Source of the DNA: Pseudanabaena sp. BC1403
Lineage (GTDB): Bacteria; Cyanobacteriota; Cyanobacteriia; Pseudanabaenales; Pseudanabaenaceae
Direction of reading: 5' to 3'
Assembly: GCF_002914585.1 (NCBI RefSeq)
Contig: NZ_PDDM01000018.1
Span: forward strand, 1-64,000
Length of the DNA: 64,000 nt
Below are positions 52,404 through 61,168 of the stretch, in pieces. The position numbers and the translations under genes are program-made. The first letter of the stretch is position 1; each line of letters begins with the position of its first letter. Below the pieces are notes generated by a model. The model had not been told where the DNA came from, ran no database searches, and saw nothing but the letters and a program-made list of their open reading frames with translations.

Positions 52404-55400
52404 GAATAGAGCCTCACAAATTTATGTTTAATTATCCTACTCAAATAGAACTGGTGTCAGCGATTATTTATGATCCCATCATTGTTGCGCCCGACACCAA
52501 GGTATTGGAGGCGATCGCTTTGATGAGTGGGGTGCGATCGCAATGTGATACAGCTAAAACTGTAGATAATCAATCGGCTCAATTGAATATAGAAGTGCGA
52601 TCAAGTTGTGTATTGGTTGTAGATAATGAGCTGTTAGTAGGCATCGTCACTGAGCGAGACGTAGTGCGTCTAAGCGCCGAGCAACTACCCCTAGATGTTC
52701 CAGTAACAGAAGTCATGGCTCATCCTGTAATCACTCTGCGAGAGTCTGCTTTTACTGATTTGTTTTTTGCGATTAATCTCATTCAGCAGCACCATATCCG
52801 TCATTTGCCAATTGTGGATGATAGCGATCACATAGTGGGAATTGTCACCTACGAAAGCTTACGCCAAACTTCCCGACCAATCGATCTACTGCGACTAAGG
52901 CTCGTAAATGAGGTAATGACTCGTGAAGTGATCTGTGCGGCTCCCGAAGACTCTATGTTAGCGATCGCTAAACTGATGGCTAGCTATCGCATTAGCTCTG
53001 TGATCATTGTGGAAACTAGGCTAAAACAGGATCGTTGTTTACAAGTACCTGTGGGGATTTTGACTGAGCGCGATATTGTCCAGTTTCAAGCCTTAGGCTT
53101 AAACCTAGAAAGTTGGACGGCGGCAGTAATGATGAGCAGTCCGCTCTTTGCGGTCAAGCCAGAGGATTCGCTGTGGATGGTACATCAAATCATGGAGCAG
53201 CGATTCATCAGCCGCATCGCTGTAGTAGGCGAAGAGGGAGGACTTTTGGGGATTATCACCCAGACGAGCTTACTGCAAGCACTTAATCCAATCGAACTTT
53301 ACAATTTAGCAGAGGTTTTAGAGCAAAAAGTGATGCGTCTAGAGGCAGAAAAAATATCTTTGTTGGAAAATCGCAATGAGTTATTAGAAAACCAACAAAT
53401 CACTACCTATCAACAGCTACAGGAAGAATTAATTGAGCGCAAAAAAGTAGAATTAGAACTCATCGAACTCAATCAATCCTTAGAACTTAAGGTCGAAGAA
53501 AGAACTAAAGCTCTTCACAGTAGTGAATCCCATGTACGCGCAATGATCGAGGCTATTCCTGATTTATTGCTGCGTGTGTCGCGTGATGGTAGATGTTTGG
53601 AATATATCAATTCTAAAGATCCCGAACAAAATTTCTTGCCAATTCAGCAGCATCTCTCGGAAGTATTGCCACCAGATCTATTACAGCAGCAGCTAAAGAT
53701 GCTCGCACAAGCGATCGCTACGGGAAAATTGCAGGTTTATGAGCATCAGTTATATCGAGGCGATCGCCTAGTTTTTGAAGAAGTACGGATTGTGCCGATT
53801 AGCGATGACGAGGCATTGATCATTGTCCGCGATCAAACTGAACGTAAACAGGCCGAATTAGCTCTACTGAAAAGCGAGAATCGGTTTCGGCGCATATTTG
53901 AATCAGACATCGTGGGGATGATGTTTACTGACTTGAACGGACAGATTCGCGATGCTAATGATCGCTTCTTGGAAATGCTTGGCTATACGAGAGAAGAGCT
54001 GAACGCCAAGCAAATTAGCTGGGAAAACATAACCCCTCCCGAATATCTACCAATTGATCGCCATGCTATCCAGCATCTGGAGCCTAGTAGCGTGATTGCG
54101 CCTTGGGAAAAAGTCTACTATCACAAGGATGGCCATTCTATTCATGTTCTCGTTGGATTGGCGCTGCTCTCCGAGGACGAATGTGTCTTTGTAGTGGTGG
54201 ATATTAGCGATCGCAAGCAAGCCGAGGAATTGATTCGCCAACAAGTTGATCAGGAGAAATTATTGGCAGCAATTACTCAACGAATTCGCTCAACCTTGAA
54301 TCTACCTGAGATCCTAAATGCAACTGTACAGCAAGTTCATCAGGTTTTAAAATCTGATCGGGTGCTAGTTTATCGAATTTCCCCTGACGGAACAGGTACT
54401 GCTATAGCTGAATCTGTTTTATCTCAATGGAAACCAATTCTAGATATAGCTTTTTCTGAAGAGATTTTCCCTCAAGTTAATTATGATCGCTATGTTAAAG
54501 GAAGAATATACGCCCTCAGCGATCGCGAAGCCCAGTCGAGTGAGGTGTTACCCTGTCTGGTAGAGTTTCTTGCCGAGATACAGGTCAGAGCCGAGCTTGT
54601 TGTTCCTATCGTTCAAAATGATACCCTATGGGGTTTACTAATCGTACATCAATGCGATCGCCCGCGCCATTGGCAAGTATGGGAAATCAATTTACTCCAA
54701 CAAATTGCCAATCAGTTAGCGATCGCCATTCAACAAGCTGATTTATTTGAAAAGTTGCAGCAAGAACTTTGCGATCGCCAGAAAACTCAGCAGAACCTTA
54801 CCGAAATCAATCAACAGCTAGCAATATCCAATGAAGAACTTGCGCGTGCTACCCGACTAAAAGATGAGTTTTTGGCTAATATGAGCCATGAACTCCGCAC
54901 CCCTCTTAATGCGATTCTGGGGATGACTGAGGGAATGCAAGAGCAGATTTTTGGTAAAGTTACTAGTTCTCAAATCAAGGCTCTGCAAACTATTGAACGT
55001 AGTGGATCGCATCTATTGGAACTCATTAATGACATTCTCGATGTCGCTAAAATTGAATCTGGACAAATTGATCTAGAATACTCTAATATATCTGTCGAAT
55101 TTCTCTGCCAATCCTGTCTTCCTTTTATCAAGCAGCAAGCCCATAAAAAAAGTATCCATTTAGAAACAAAAATTTTACCCAATCTTTCTGAATTAAATAT
55201 CGATGAACGACGTATTCGCCAAGTCTTGATTAACTTGCTTAATAATGCTGTCAAATTTACTCCAGATGGTGGACGCATCACCCTAGAGGTTAGCACTCAT
55301 CCACACTCTTTAGGAAATAAAGAGTCTCCTAATCAACCTCCTGCGATCGTTAACCCCAAGCGCGAATTGGAAGAATTGAGCTATCTTTACTTTTCGGTGA

Positions 55401-56056
55401 TCGATACAGGTATCGGTATTTCTCCAGAGAATATTAGCAAGCTATTTCAGCCTTTCATTCAAATTGATAGCGCTCTCAATCGTCAATATCAGGGCACTGG
55501 ATTGGGGTTAGCGTTAGTAAAACGTATAGTGGAAATGCATGGGGGCACAGTCATGTTAACTAGTGAAATAGGTGTGGGTAGCTGCTTTACAATTGCACTT
55601 CCTTATAAAGCCTCTGTTAAGCCCTTGCCACCCGTCTTCAATCAGACCGAAATCACCCCTGAATCCAACCAGAACGAACAAAGCTATTCCTATCAAATTT
55701 TGCTGGTAGATGACAACGAACCCAACATCATGACAATTTCTAGCTACTTAACTGCTAAAGGCTATAACATGGTAGTAGCCAAAAATGGACAAGAAGCGAT
55801 CGCCTTGGCTCAGGCATCAAAACCTGATTTAATTTTGATGGATATGCAAATGCCCGAGATGGATGGCTTAGAAGTTACAAAACAGCTTCGCCAAATTCCT
55901 AAACTCGAACATGTGCCAATTATTGCCATCATGGCGTTAGTCATGGAAAATGATGTAGAGCGTTGTCTTGCCGCTGGAGCTAATGATTATTTGAGTAAAC
56001 CTGTTAAGCTGAGGCAATTAACAAAACTTATTCAACAATTTTTAGTTCTCAATTAG
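52400..56056 (+). CDS. sensor hybrid kinase: four CBS, two PAS, GAF, HisKA, HATPase, REC
   Basis: A 1218-residue soluble sensor. Residues about 10-300 hold four CBS motifs (GIVTERDVVRL, GIVTYESLRQ, GILTERDIVQF, GIITQTSLLQ), expected to bind adenine nucleotides. A coiled coil leads to two PAS domains (about 375-480 and 495-610) and a phytochrome-type GAF (about 640-800) with Cys719 in VLPCLVEFL. HisKA has His830 (MSHELRTPLNAILGM), followed by an HATPase and receiver (Asp1148, LILMDMQMPEMDG). TTG 52400 overlaps the previous stop; ATG 52424 is an alternative. Confidence 0.92.
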   Translation: MRIEPHKFMFNYPTQIELVSAIIYDPIIVAPDTKVLEAIALMSGVRSQCDTAKTVDNQSAQLNIEVRSSCVLVVDNELLVGIVTERDVVRLSAEQLPLDVPVTEVMAHPVITLRESAFTDLFFAINLIQQHHIRHLPIVDDSDHIVGIVTYESLRQTSRPIDLLRLRLVNEVMTREVICAAPEDSMLAIAKLMASYRISSVIIVETRLKQDRCLQVPVGILTERDIVQFQALGLNLESWTAAVMMSSPLFAVKPEDSLWMVHQIMEQRFISRIAVVGEEGGLLGIITQTSLLQALNPIELYNLAEVLEQKVMRLEAEKISLLENRNELLENQQITTYQQLQEELIERKKVELELIELNQSLELKVEERTKALHSSESHVRAMIEAIPDLLLRVSRDGRCLEYINSKDPEQNFLPIQQHLSEVLPPDLLQQQLKMLAQAIATGKLQVYEHQLYRGDRLVFEEVRIVPISDDEALIIVRDQTERKQAELALLKSENRFRRIFESDIVGMMFTDLNGQIRDANDRFLEMLGYTREELNAKQISWENITPPEYLPIDRHAIQHLEPSSVIAPWEKVYYHKDGHSIHVLVGLALLSEDECVFVVVDISDRKQAEELIRQQVDQEKLLAAITQRIRSTLNLPEILNATVQQVHQVLKSDRVLVYRISPDGTGTAIAESVLSQWKPILDIAFSEEIFPQVNYDRYVKGRIYALSDREAQSSEVLPCLVEFLAEIQVRAELVVPIVQNDTLWGLLIVHQCDRPRHWQVWEINLLQQIANQLAIAIQQADLFEKLQQELCDRQKTQQNLTEINQQLAISNEELARATRLKDEFLANMSHELRTPLNAILGMTEGMQEQIFGKVTSSQIKALQTIERSGSHLLELINDILDVAKIESGQIDLEYSNISVEFLCQSCLPFIKQQAHKKSIHLETKILPNLSELNIDERRIRQVLINLLNNAVKFTPDGGRITLEVSTHPHSLGNKESPNQPPAIVNPKRELEELSYLYFSVIDTGIGISPENISKLFQPFIQIDSALNRQYQGTGLGLALVKRIVEMHGGTVMLTSEIGVGSCFTIALPYKASVKPLPPVFNQTEITPESNQNEQSYSYQILLVDDNEPNIMTISSYLTAKGYNMVVAKNGQEAIALAQASKPDLILMDMQMPEMDGLEVTKQLRQIPKLEHVPIIAIMALVMENDVERCLAAGANDYLSKPVKLRQLTKLIQQFLVLN

Positions 56057-56160
56057 CCCAAAATCATTAATGTGGGCATTGCCCACCCTACGAATTGCTG
56101 CTTGGTAAGATATTCTATTGACAGCACCTTATTCTAATTTCCAATCCTCAATTAAGTCTC

Positions 56161-57909
56161 ATGAACAAACCTTCTATCCTAGTCGTTGACGATGAACCTG
56201 ATAATTTTGATGTTATTGAAACACTTTTAAGTACCAGTGAAGACTTTGAACAGGAAAATCAAGACTATCATTTGCATTATGCGGCTAGTGGTAAAGATGC
56301 GATCGCTAATCTAGAAGCCTTTCAACCCGATCTGATTTTGCTGGATGTGATGATGCCAGATATGGATGGCATTGAAGTCTGTCGGCGGATTAAAGCGATG
56401 TCAAAATGGAGTGCCGTGCCAATTATTGTGGTTACAGCCTTAACCACTAAAAAAGATCTGGCTCAATGCTTATTTGCAGGTGCTGACGACTTTATTAGTA
56501 AGCCTGTCAATCGTTTAGAGCTAACCGCAAGAGTGCGCTCAATGATCCGCATTCACCAGCAATATCAACAATTAGCAATCTTTAATACGCAATTAGAAGC
56601 AATGGTGCAAAAGCGTACTGCCCAGTTGCAAAATATGCTTTTAGAAGATGCTCTCACTAAGTTACCAAGTCGAGCATTCTTAGTTCAAGAATTAAAAGAG
56701 AGTTTACAAGCGGGAGAATCATCCTTAGCTTTAGTTTATATAGACTGCGATCAATTCAAATTGGTGAATGGTTCCTTTGGTCATGCTGTTGGCAATCAAT
56801 TACTAATTGCGATCGCTCAACGTTTACAGCAGCATCTCCGCTCCGATGATTTACTGGCGCGGATGGGTGGCGATGAATTTTGTTTCTTGCTACATCAGAT
56901 TGATGAAGAAAGTTCTATAGAGCCATTTCTTCTGAAAATCCTCCAAAGTTTTACGCAACCATTCGCAGTAGAAAATTGTGAAATCTTTATCACGGTCTGC
57001 ATGGGAATTGCCCTAGGTAAAAATAGCGATCGCCAAGCAGAGGAGCTATTGCAAGATGCAGATACAGCAATGTATCAAGCCAAATTACGCGGTAAGGATA
57101 GCCATCAAATCTTTGATCGCCAAATGCATCTCGCCATGTTCAATCGCTTGATTTTAGAAAATGATCTTCAGCGAGCACTAGAACAAAAAGAGTTTATTCT
57201 CTTTTATCAACCAATCATCGAGTTGCAATCTGAAAAGCTAGTAGGTTTTGAAGCATTAGTACGTTGGCGAAATTCTGAGCGGGGCATGGTTTCTCCCGCC
57301 GAATTTATTCCTTCTATGGAAACAACTGGCTTAATAGTGCCTGTGGGGATGTTGGTATTTAAGCAAGCTTGTGAGCAGCTTTATACATGGCATCAGCAAG
57401 GCTGGACAGACCTAACCATGAGTGTCAATCTCTCAGTGCGGCAGTTTTCTTGTGCGACTCTACTCGCTGATATCGATCGCATTCTTGCCGAAACTAAAGC
57501 TAATCCTGCCAATATCAAATTAGAAATTACAGAAAGTGCGATTATGGATAGTGCTGAAACTGCGATCGCTCTAACCCAAGAATTGCGATCGCGTCATATT
57601 CAAATCAGCATTGATGATTTCGGTACAGGTTATTCTTCTCTCGGTTATCTCCATCGCTTTCCTGTGGATAACCTCAAAATTGATCGCTCTTTTGTCAGTC
57701 AAATCCAAACCGAAAATCGTAACTACCATGTCGTAGATACCATCATTGCTCTTAGCGATCAACTCGGTCTAGCAGTGATCGCCGAAGGGATTGAAACAAG
57801 GGAACAGCTTGAATGGCTGCAAAAAGTTGGTTGTAAATATGGGCAAGGCTACTTATTTAACAAGCCTCTACCTGCATCAGAAGTTGAAAGAATTTATCTG
57901 CAAATCTAA
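56161..57909 (+). CDS. receiver-GGDEF-EAL protein (c-di-GMP turnover)
   Basis: A 582-residue response regulator. The receiver (Asp62) matches the neighbours' receivers but has a ten-residue insert (about 25-35). The cyclase domain has an intact RMGGDEF (GGDEF at 236-240), with RSDD five residues upstream as the inhibitory I-site. The phosphodiesterase domain has an intact EAL in GFEALVRW (364-366), TESAIMD and IDDFGTGYSSLGYL. Both activities could be functional. It follows the kinases after 104 bases and is the likely output of the cluster. Confidence 0.94.
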   Translation: MNKPSILVVDDEPDNFDVIETLLSTSEDFEQENQDYHLHYAASGKDAIANLEAFQPDLILLDVMMPDMDGIEVCRRIKAMSKWSAVPIIVVTALTTKKDLAQCLFAGADDFISKPVNRLELTARVRSMIRIHQQYQQLAIFNTQLEAMVQKRTAQLQNMLLEDALTKLPSRAFLVQELKESLQAGESSLALVYIDCDQFKLVNGSFGHAVGNQLLIAIAQRLQQHLRSDDLLARMGGDEFCFLLHQIDEESSIEPFLLKILQSFTQPFAVENCEIFITVCMGIALGKNSDRQAEELLQDADTAMYQAKLRGKDSHQIFDRQMHLAMFNRLILENDLQRALEQKEFILFYQPIIELQSEKLVGFEALVRWRNSERGMVSPAEFIPSMETTGLIVPVGMLVFKQACEQLYTWHQQGWTDLTMSVNLSVRQFSCATLLADIDRILAETKANPANIKLEITESAIMDSAETAIALTQELRSRHIQISIDDFGTGYSSLGYLHRFPVDNLKIDRSFVSQIQTENRNYHVVDTIIALSDQLGLAVIAEGIETREQLEWLQKVGCKYGQGYLFNKPLPASEVERIYLQI

Positions 57910-57943
57910 AAAGAAGGCGTGCAAAGCACGCCTTCTTTTAGAT
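57904..57943. terminator. stop-to-stop palindrome between convergent genes
   Basis: 18-base arms (one extra A on the left) around AAA with core GGCGTGC-AAA-GCACGCC. The left arm starts with the last sense codon and TAA of the GGDEF-EAL gene. The right arm ends on the first base of the TTA stop of the transketolase-like gene. Confidence 0.85.
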
Positions 57944-60165
57944 TAGCTAATCAACTGCTTGGCGCGACTTGCGATCGCGTCAGCATTCATGCCATTGAAA
58001 TCAAACAACTGACCAGCAGATGCAGTCGTTTCACCACGCTTCCAAGAGAAGACATCGCGCTTGCTATTGCTGCGGAGCATTACGGGTTCCAGCATTGCTG
58101 AAGCGCCACCCACGATACCTATTAAAGCATCACCACCAAAGAAAGACTCAAAATCAGCATCGCTCAAGAACTTTCCATCTGGCTCTGAGCAAGTATCCCA
58201 TGCCACATCGGTTGGACGATAGAGGCGACGAGGGCTGACAATAGAGACGATTTTGGAACCAATTCCTTGTTCTGCGAGTTTTTGCGCTGCTTCGTAAACA
58301 GGGATCAACATCATGTCACCGATGACAGCGAAGACCACCTTCTTATTTCCTGCGGTTTCTTGCAAAGTAATTGCGCCATCTTCGAGAGCCTGACGGTTTT
58401 GCTCAAACGTGGTGCGGATAGGCAAAGGTGATTTGCTGGCGGTAATCACAACACCCTTATTCACTGCCTTCAACGCCCAGTCGTAGCAAACTTGAATGCT
58501 ATTCGCATCAAGAGGGAAGAGTGGGAATATATTTCCGTTACGCATCATTGAGGCAAAGTAGCCTTCGATTTCAGGTCGTTGGTGTGTCCAGCCATTGCGA
58601 CCTTGCTCCAAAGCTCCTGCGGTAAATAAGCATACAGTTGCAGGTGTAGGGCGGCGCAGCTCTGCCATTGCCTGAGTAACTGTTTGCCAAATCGGAAGTC
58701 CATTAATCGCAAAGGATTCGTAAGAACACCATAGGGTACGGCTACCCATCAGCGCCAAGCCAACCGCTAAGCCTGCACAAGCATCTTCGCTCAATGGTTC
58801 GTAAACTTGTCCACCTGGCCCTTGATTATAAAGTGCATCTTCGGTGGGGTGATTGATTTTCAGAGCTTGGTTAATATTGGCAATCCCTGAAGCTTCATTT
58901 CCATCAGCATTAGTGACGATATAGCGCTTGTCAGTCTGTCCGACATAGCCAACTAAGCGCCCCATCGCTGTTGTGGAAATCTTCGCTTCCCCAGCAGCAT
59001 ATTCTTCTAAGGGCAAAGTTCCCAAATCGGTTAATGCTAGTACTGATTCCGTAACCGCAGTTTTGGAAGAAGAACCTCCGCCAGCCCATTCTAAATTAGT
59101 GCGAACGGTTTGCCATGCTTCAGGATTGAGCGCACGGGATTTCAACCCAGCCACTACATCAGGATTCTCAAGGGTGTGATGAGCATAGAGGTTATGGGAT
59201 TTTGCACCGCGTGCATGAACTCCAGCGCCCTTAAGTTGTTTGATGATAAATACAGTCAGTTTGCCCCCAAAGGCTAGTTTTGCGGCTTTGTCTACACCGA
59301 CAAGAACTGCTTCTGTAAAAGCAAGGCGTTGTTTGAAAGAGAAAGCGGTGCTATCAACATAGGCTTCTGGCTGATTCTGATCATCAAAATCCTTCGCATC
59401 GACTAGAATCACTTCATCAAAGCCGTTCCCTTTCCAGAAAGCAATCATTTCCGCATTGGTCTTGGTGGAAACCATGCTGTGATGTTCTTGGCTATAGCCA
59501 TTCCAAACCAGAATTGGAATAAAATTTGTGACTTCAGGATAGGCGGTATGAAAATGGGCGATCGAGCTAATTGGATAGGGTTCACCCATGCCACCATCAC
59601 CCATCGTCACTGGGAAAAGCTTGTCGCGATGCAACAGGGCTGCTGCCATCGCAAAATGTTGTCCTTGTCCAAGGGGGCCAGCAGGAGCGAGAATCCCTGG
59701 GATGAATCCTGATAAGTGACCAAGCAAGCCATGTTTTTCACGATAGCGATCGCGCATTTGCGTTACTGTGCTGATGCCCATGTCTTCGAGAGAGCGATCG
59801 AGAAACATGGCGCTGTAGTAACCAGGGGCGTGGTGTCCAACTTCGGTGGGCATGTTCTTGTGACCCAGCATATAAAAGGCGGCGACGGCTTCAGCGCTAC
59901 TCGCAAATCCACCTGGGTGTCCTGATGCTTTGCTGGCTGTGACTTGTAGAGTTAGATAGCGTAAAGCATCGGCGGCGAGTAAGGTTTGAAATACGGCGGC
60001 GCGATCGCTAGGATCGGTAACGCCAGATTTTTCTGGGCTGAGTACTGGTACAAGTCCTAGCTCGTCGAACCCCTCCAACGGTTCGCCAAAGTACTGAATG
60101 CCTTCACGAAAGTCATCTTTGAAAGCGGGAGTGGCTGCGTTTGTGGTTTCAGGGGTTGCGACCAT
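57943..60165 (-). CDS. transketolase-family thiamine-diphosphate enzyme, phosphoketolase-like
   Basis: A 740-residue enzyme. The thiamine-diphosphate site is VTMGDGGMGEPYPISSIAHF, with a later VWNGYS. SKASGHPGGFASSAEAVAAF and KHGLLGHLSGFIPGI are transketolase/phosphoketolase-type N-terminal blocks. The pyrimidine domain has GPGGQVYEPLSEDACAGLAV and LWCSYESFAINGLP. It differs from ordinary transketolase and from canonical phosphoketolase in sequence. It recalls the second phosphoketolase-like protein of Synechocystis (Sll0529), from memory. Its substrate is uncertain. It is monocistronic. Confidence 0.82.
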   Translation of the reverse strand: MVATPETTNAATPAFKDDFREGIQYFGEPLEGFDELGLVPVLSPEKSGVTDPSDRAAVFQTLLAADALRYLTLQVTASKASGHPGGFASSAEAVAAFYMLGHKNMPTEVGHHAPGYYSAMFLDRSLEDMGISTVTQMRDRYREKHGLLGHLSGFIPGILAPAGPLGQGQHFAMAAALLHRDKLFPVTMGDGGMGEPYPISSIAHFHTAYPEVTNFIPILVWNGYSQEHHSMVSTKTNAEMIAFWKGNGFDEVILVDAKDFDDQNQPEAYVDSTAFSFKQRLAFTEAVLVGVDKAAKLAFGGKLTVFIIKQLKGAGVHARGAKSHNLYAHHTLENPDVVAGLKSRALNPEAWQTVRTNLEWAGGGSSSKTAVTESVLALTDLGTLPLEEYAAGEAKISTTAMGRLVGYVGQTDKRYIVTNADGNEASGIANINQALKINHPTEDALYNQGPGGQVYEPLSEDACAGLAVGLALMGSRTLWCSYESFAINGLPIWQTVTQAMAELRRPTPATVCLFTAGALEQGRNGWTHQRPEIEGYFASMMRNGNIFPLFPLDANSIQVCYDWALKAVNKGVVITASKSPLPIRTTFEQNRQALEDGAITLQETAGNKKVVFAVIGDMMLIPVYEAAQKLAEQGIGSKIVSIVSPRRLYRPTDVAWDTCSEPDGKFLSDADFESFFGGDALIGIVGGASAMLEPVMLRSNSKRDVFSWKRGETTASAGQLFDFNGMNADAIASRAKQLIS

Positions 60166-60506
60166 AGATTTTTTGACCTTGGGTTTGTCTAGACTAAGTA
60201 TTTAATGATGAAATGTATAGAGGTTAAGAAATGTTGAAATTTCTTCTCCAGAGTCATTTTAGTATGTCTAGGGTTACATCAAGTCTTGATTTGCTAACTG
60301 GAGTTAAACTGTCGGGCGTGGATCAAATGGTTGTTGTTAGTTGGGGCAATAATGGGGAGTTAATGCAGCGCGATCTCCTATCACCATATCTACAATGCGA
60401 TCGCTTAAATCAAAGTCTTCTATCTAGACTATTGAGCAAGCCTTCTCTCTCTGGCATCGTAAATTTTAAGGTGATATGATAGTTGACATGTCAAGTTACA
60501 AAAATT

Positions 60507-61070
60507 ATGCGATCGCCGATTCATATTTTCTCAGTTGCGGAATATTTAGACGCAGAGAGTAAGAGCGAAGTTCGCCATGAGTATTTGGGTGGTCAGATTT
60601 TTGCGATGGCTGGGGGGAGCAAGGCTCACAATATCATTACTTTAAATATTGCAAGTTGGTTACGTTCTCAATTGCGGGGTGGGGCTTGCGATGTGTTTAT
60701 GTCAGATATGAAGGTCAAGTTAAAGGCTGCTAATCAAAATAAGACGATATTCTATTATCCCGATGTGCTGATTACTTGTAGTCCTGAAGATCGGGATAAG
60801 TATTTTGTGAATTACCCTTGTGTGATTTTTGAGGTGTTGTCACCTAGTACGGAGGTAAGCGATCGCCGCGAAAAGCTGGTTAATTATCAAACGATTGGTA
60901 GTTTGCAGGAATATGTTTTAGTTTCTCAAGATGAAGTTAAAGTAGAGGTTTATCGTCAAGATTTGCAAGGGGCTTGGACAATGGAAGTTTTGGGAAGTGA
61001 GGATACAGTAATCTTAAATTCGATAAATCTATCGCTAACGATGACAGATATTTATGAGGGTATTTTCTAG
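60507..61070 (+). CDS. Uma2 family (DUF820) putative endonuclease
   Basis: A 187-residue protein of the PD-(D/E)xK-fold Uma2 family, greatly expanded in cyanobacteria. SVAEYLDAESKSEVRHEYLG is the N-terminal block. The active-site positions are in YYPDVLITC and the CVIFEVLSPST block, followed by DRREKLVNYQTIGSLQEYVL. Function is unproven; members often accompany mobile or defence loci. ATG 60507 (MRSPIHIFSV) is chosen; an upstream TTG extends it by eight unconserved residues. It is convergent with the STAND gene. Confidence 0.9.
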   Translation: MRSPIHIFSVAEYLDAESKSEVRHEYLGGQIFAMAGGSKAHNIITLNIASWLRSQLRGGACDVFMSDMKVKLKAANQNKTIFYYPDVLITCSPEDRDKYFVNYPCVIFEVLSPSTEVSDRREKLVNYQTIGSLQEYVLVSQDEVKVEVYRQDLQGAWTMEVLGSEDTVILNSINLSLTMTDIYEGIF

Positions 61071-61168
61071 ATCGCATATCATCACATCTACAATGTGATC
61101 TCCCAAAAAGGAAAATTGACTACTAACACGATCGCTGTGAATATATTCAACGCATAGAAACCTCGGAT

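Noticed and set aside
60231-60479. Plus-strand frame of 82 codons between the transketolase-like and Uma2 genes
   Set aside because: No family, no ribosome binding site, several HIP1-like sites and an uneven composition; I cannot support it as a gene, though the spacer is otherwise empty.
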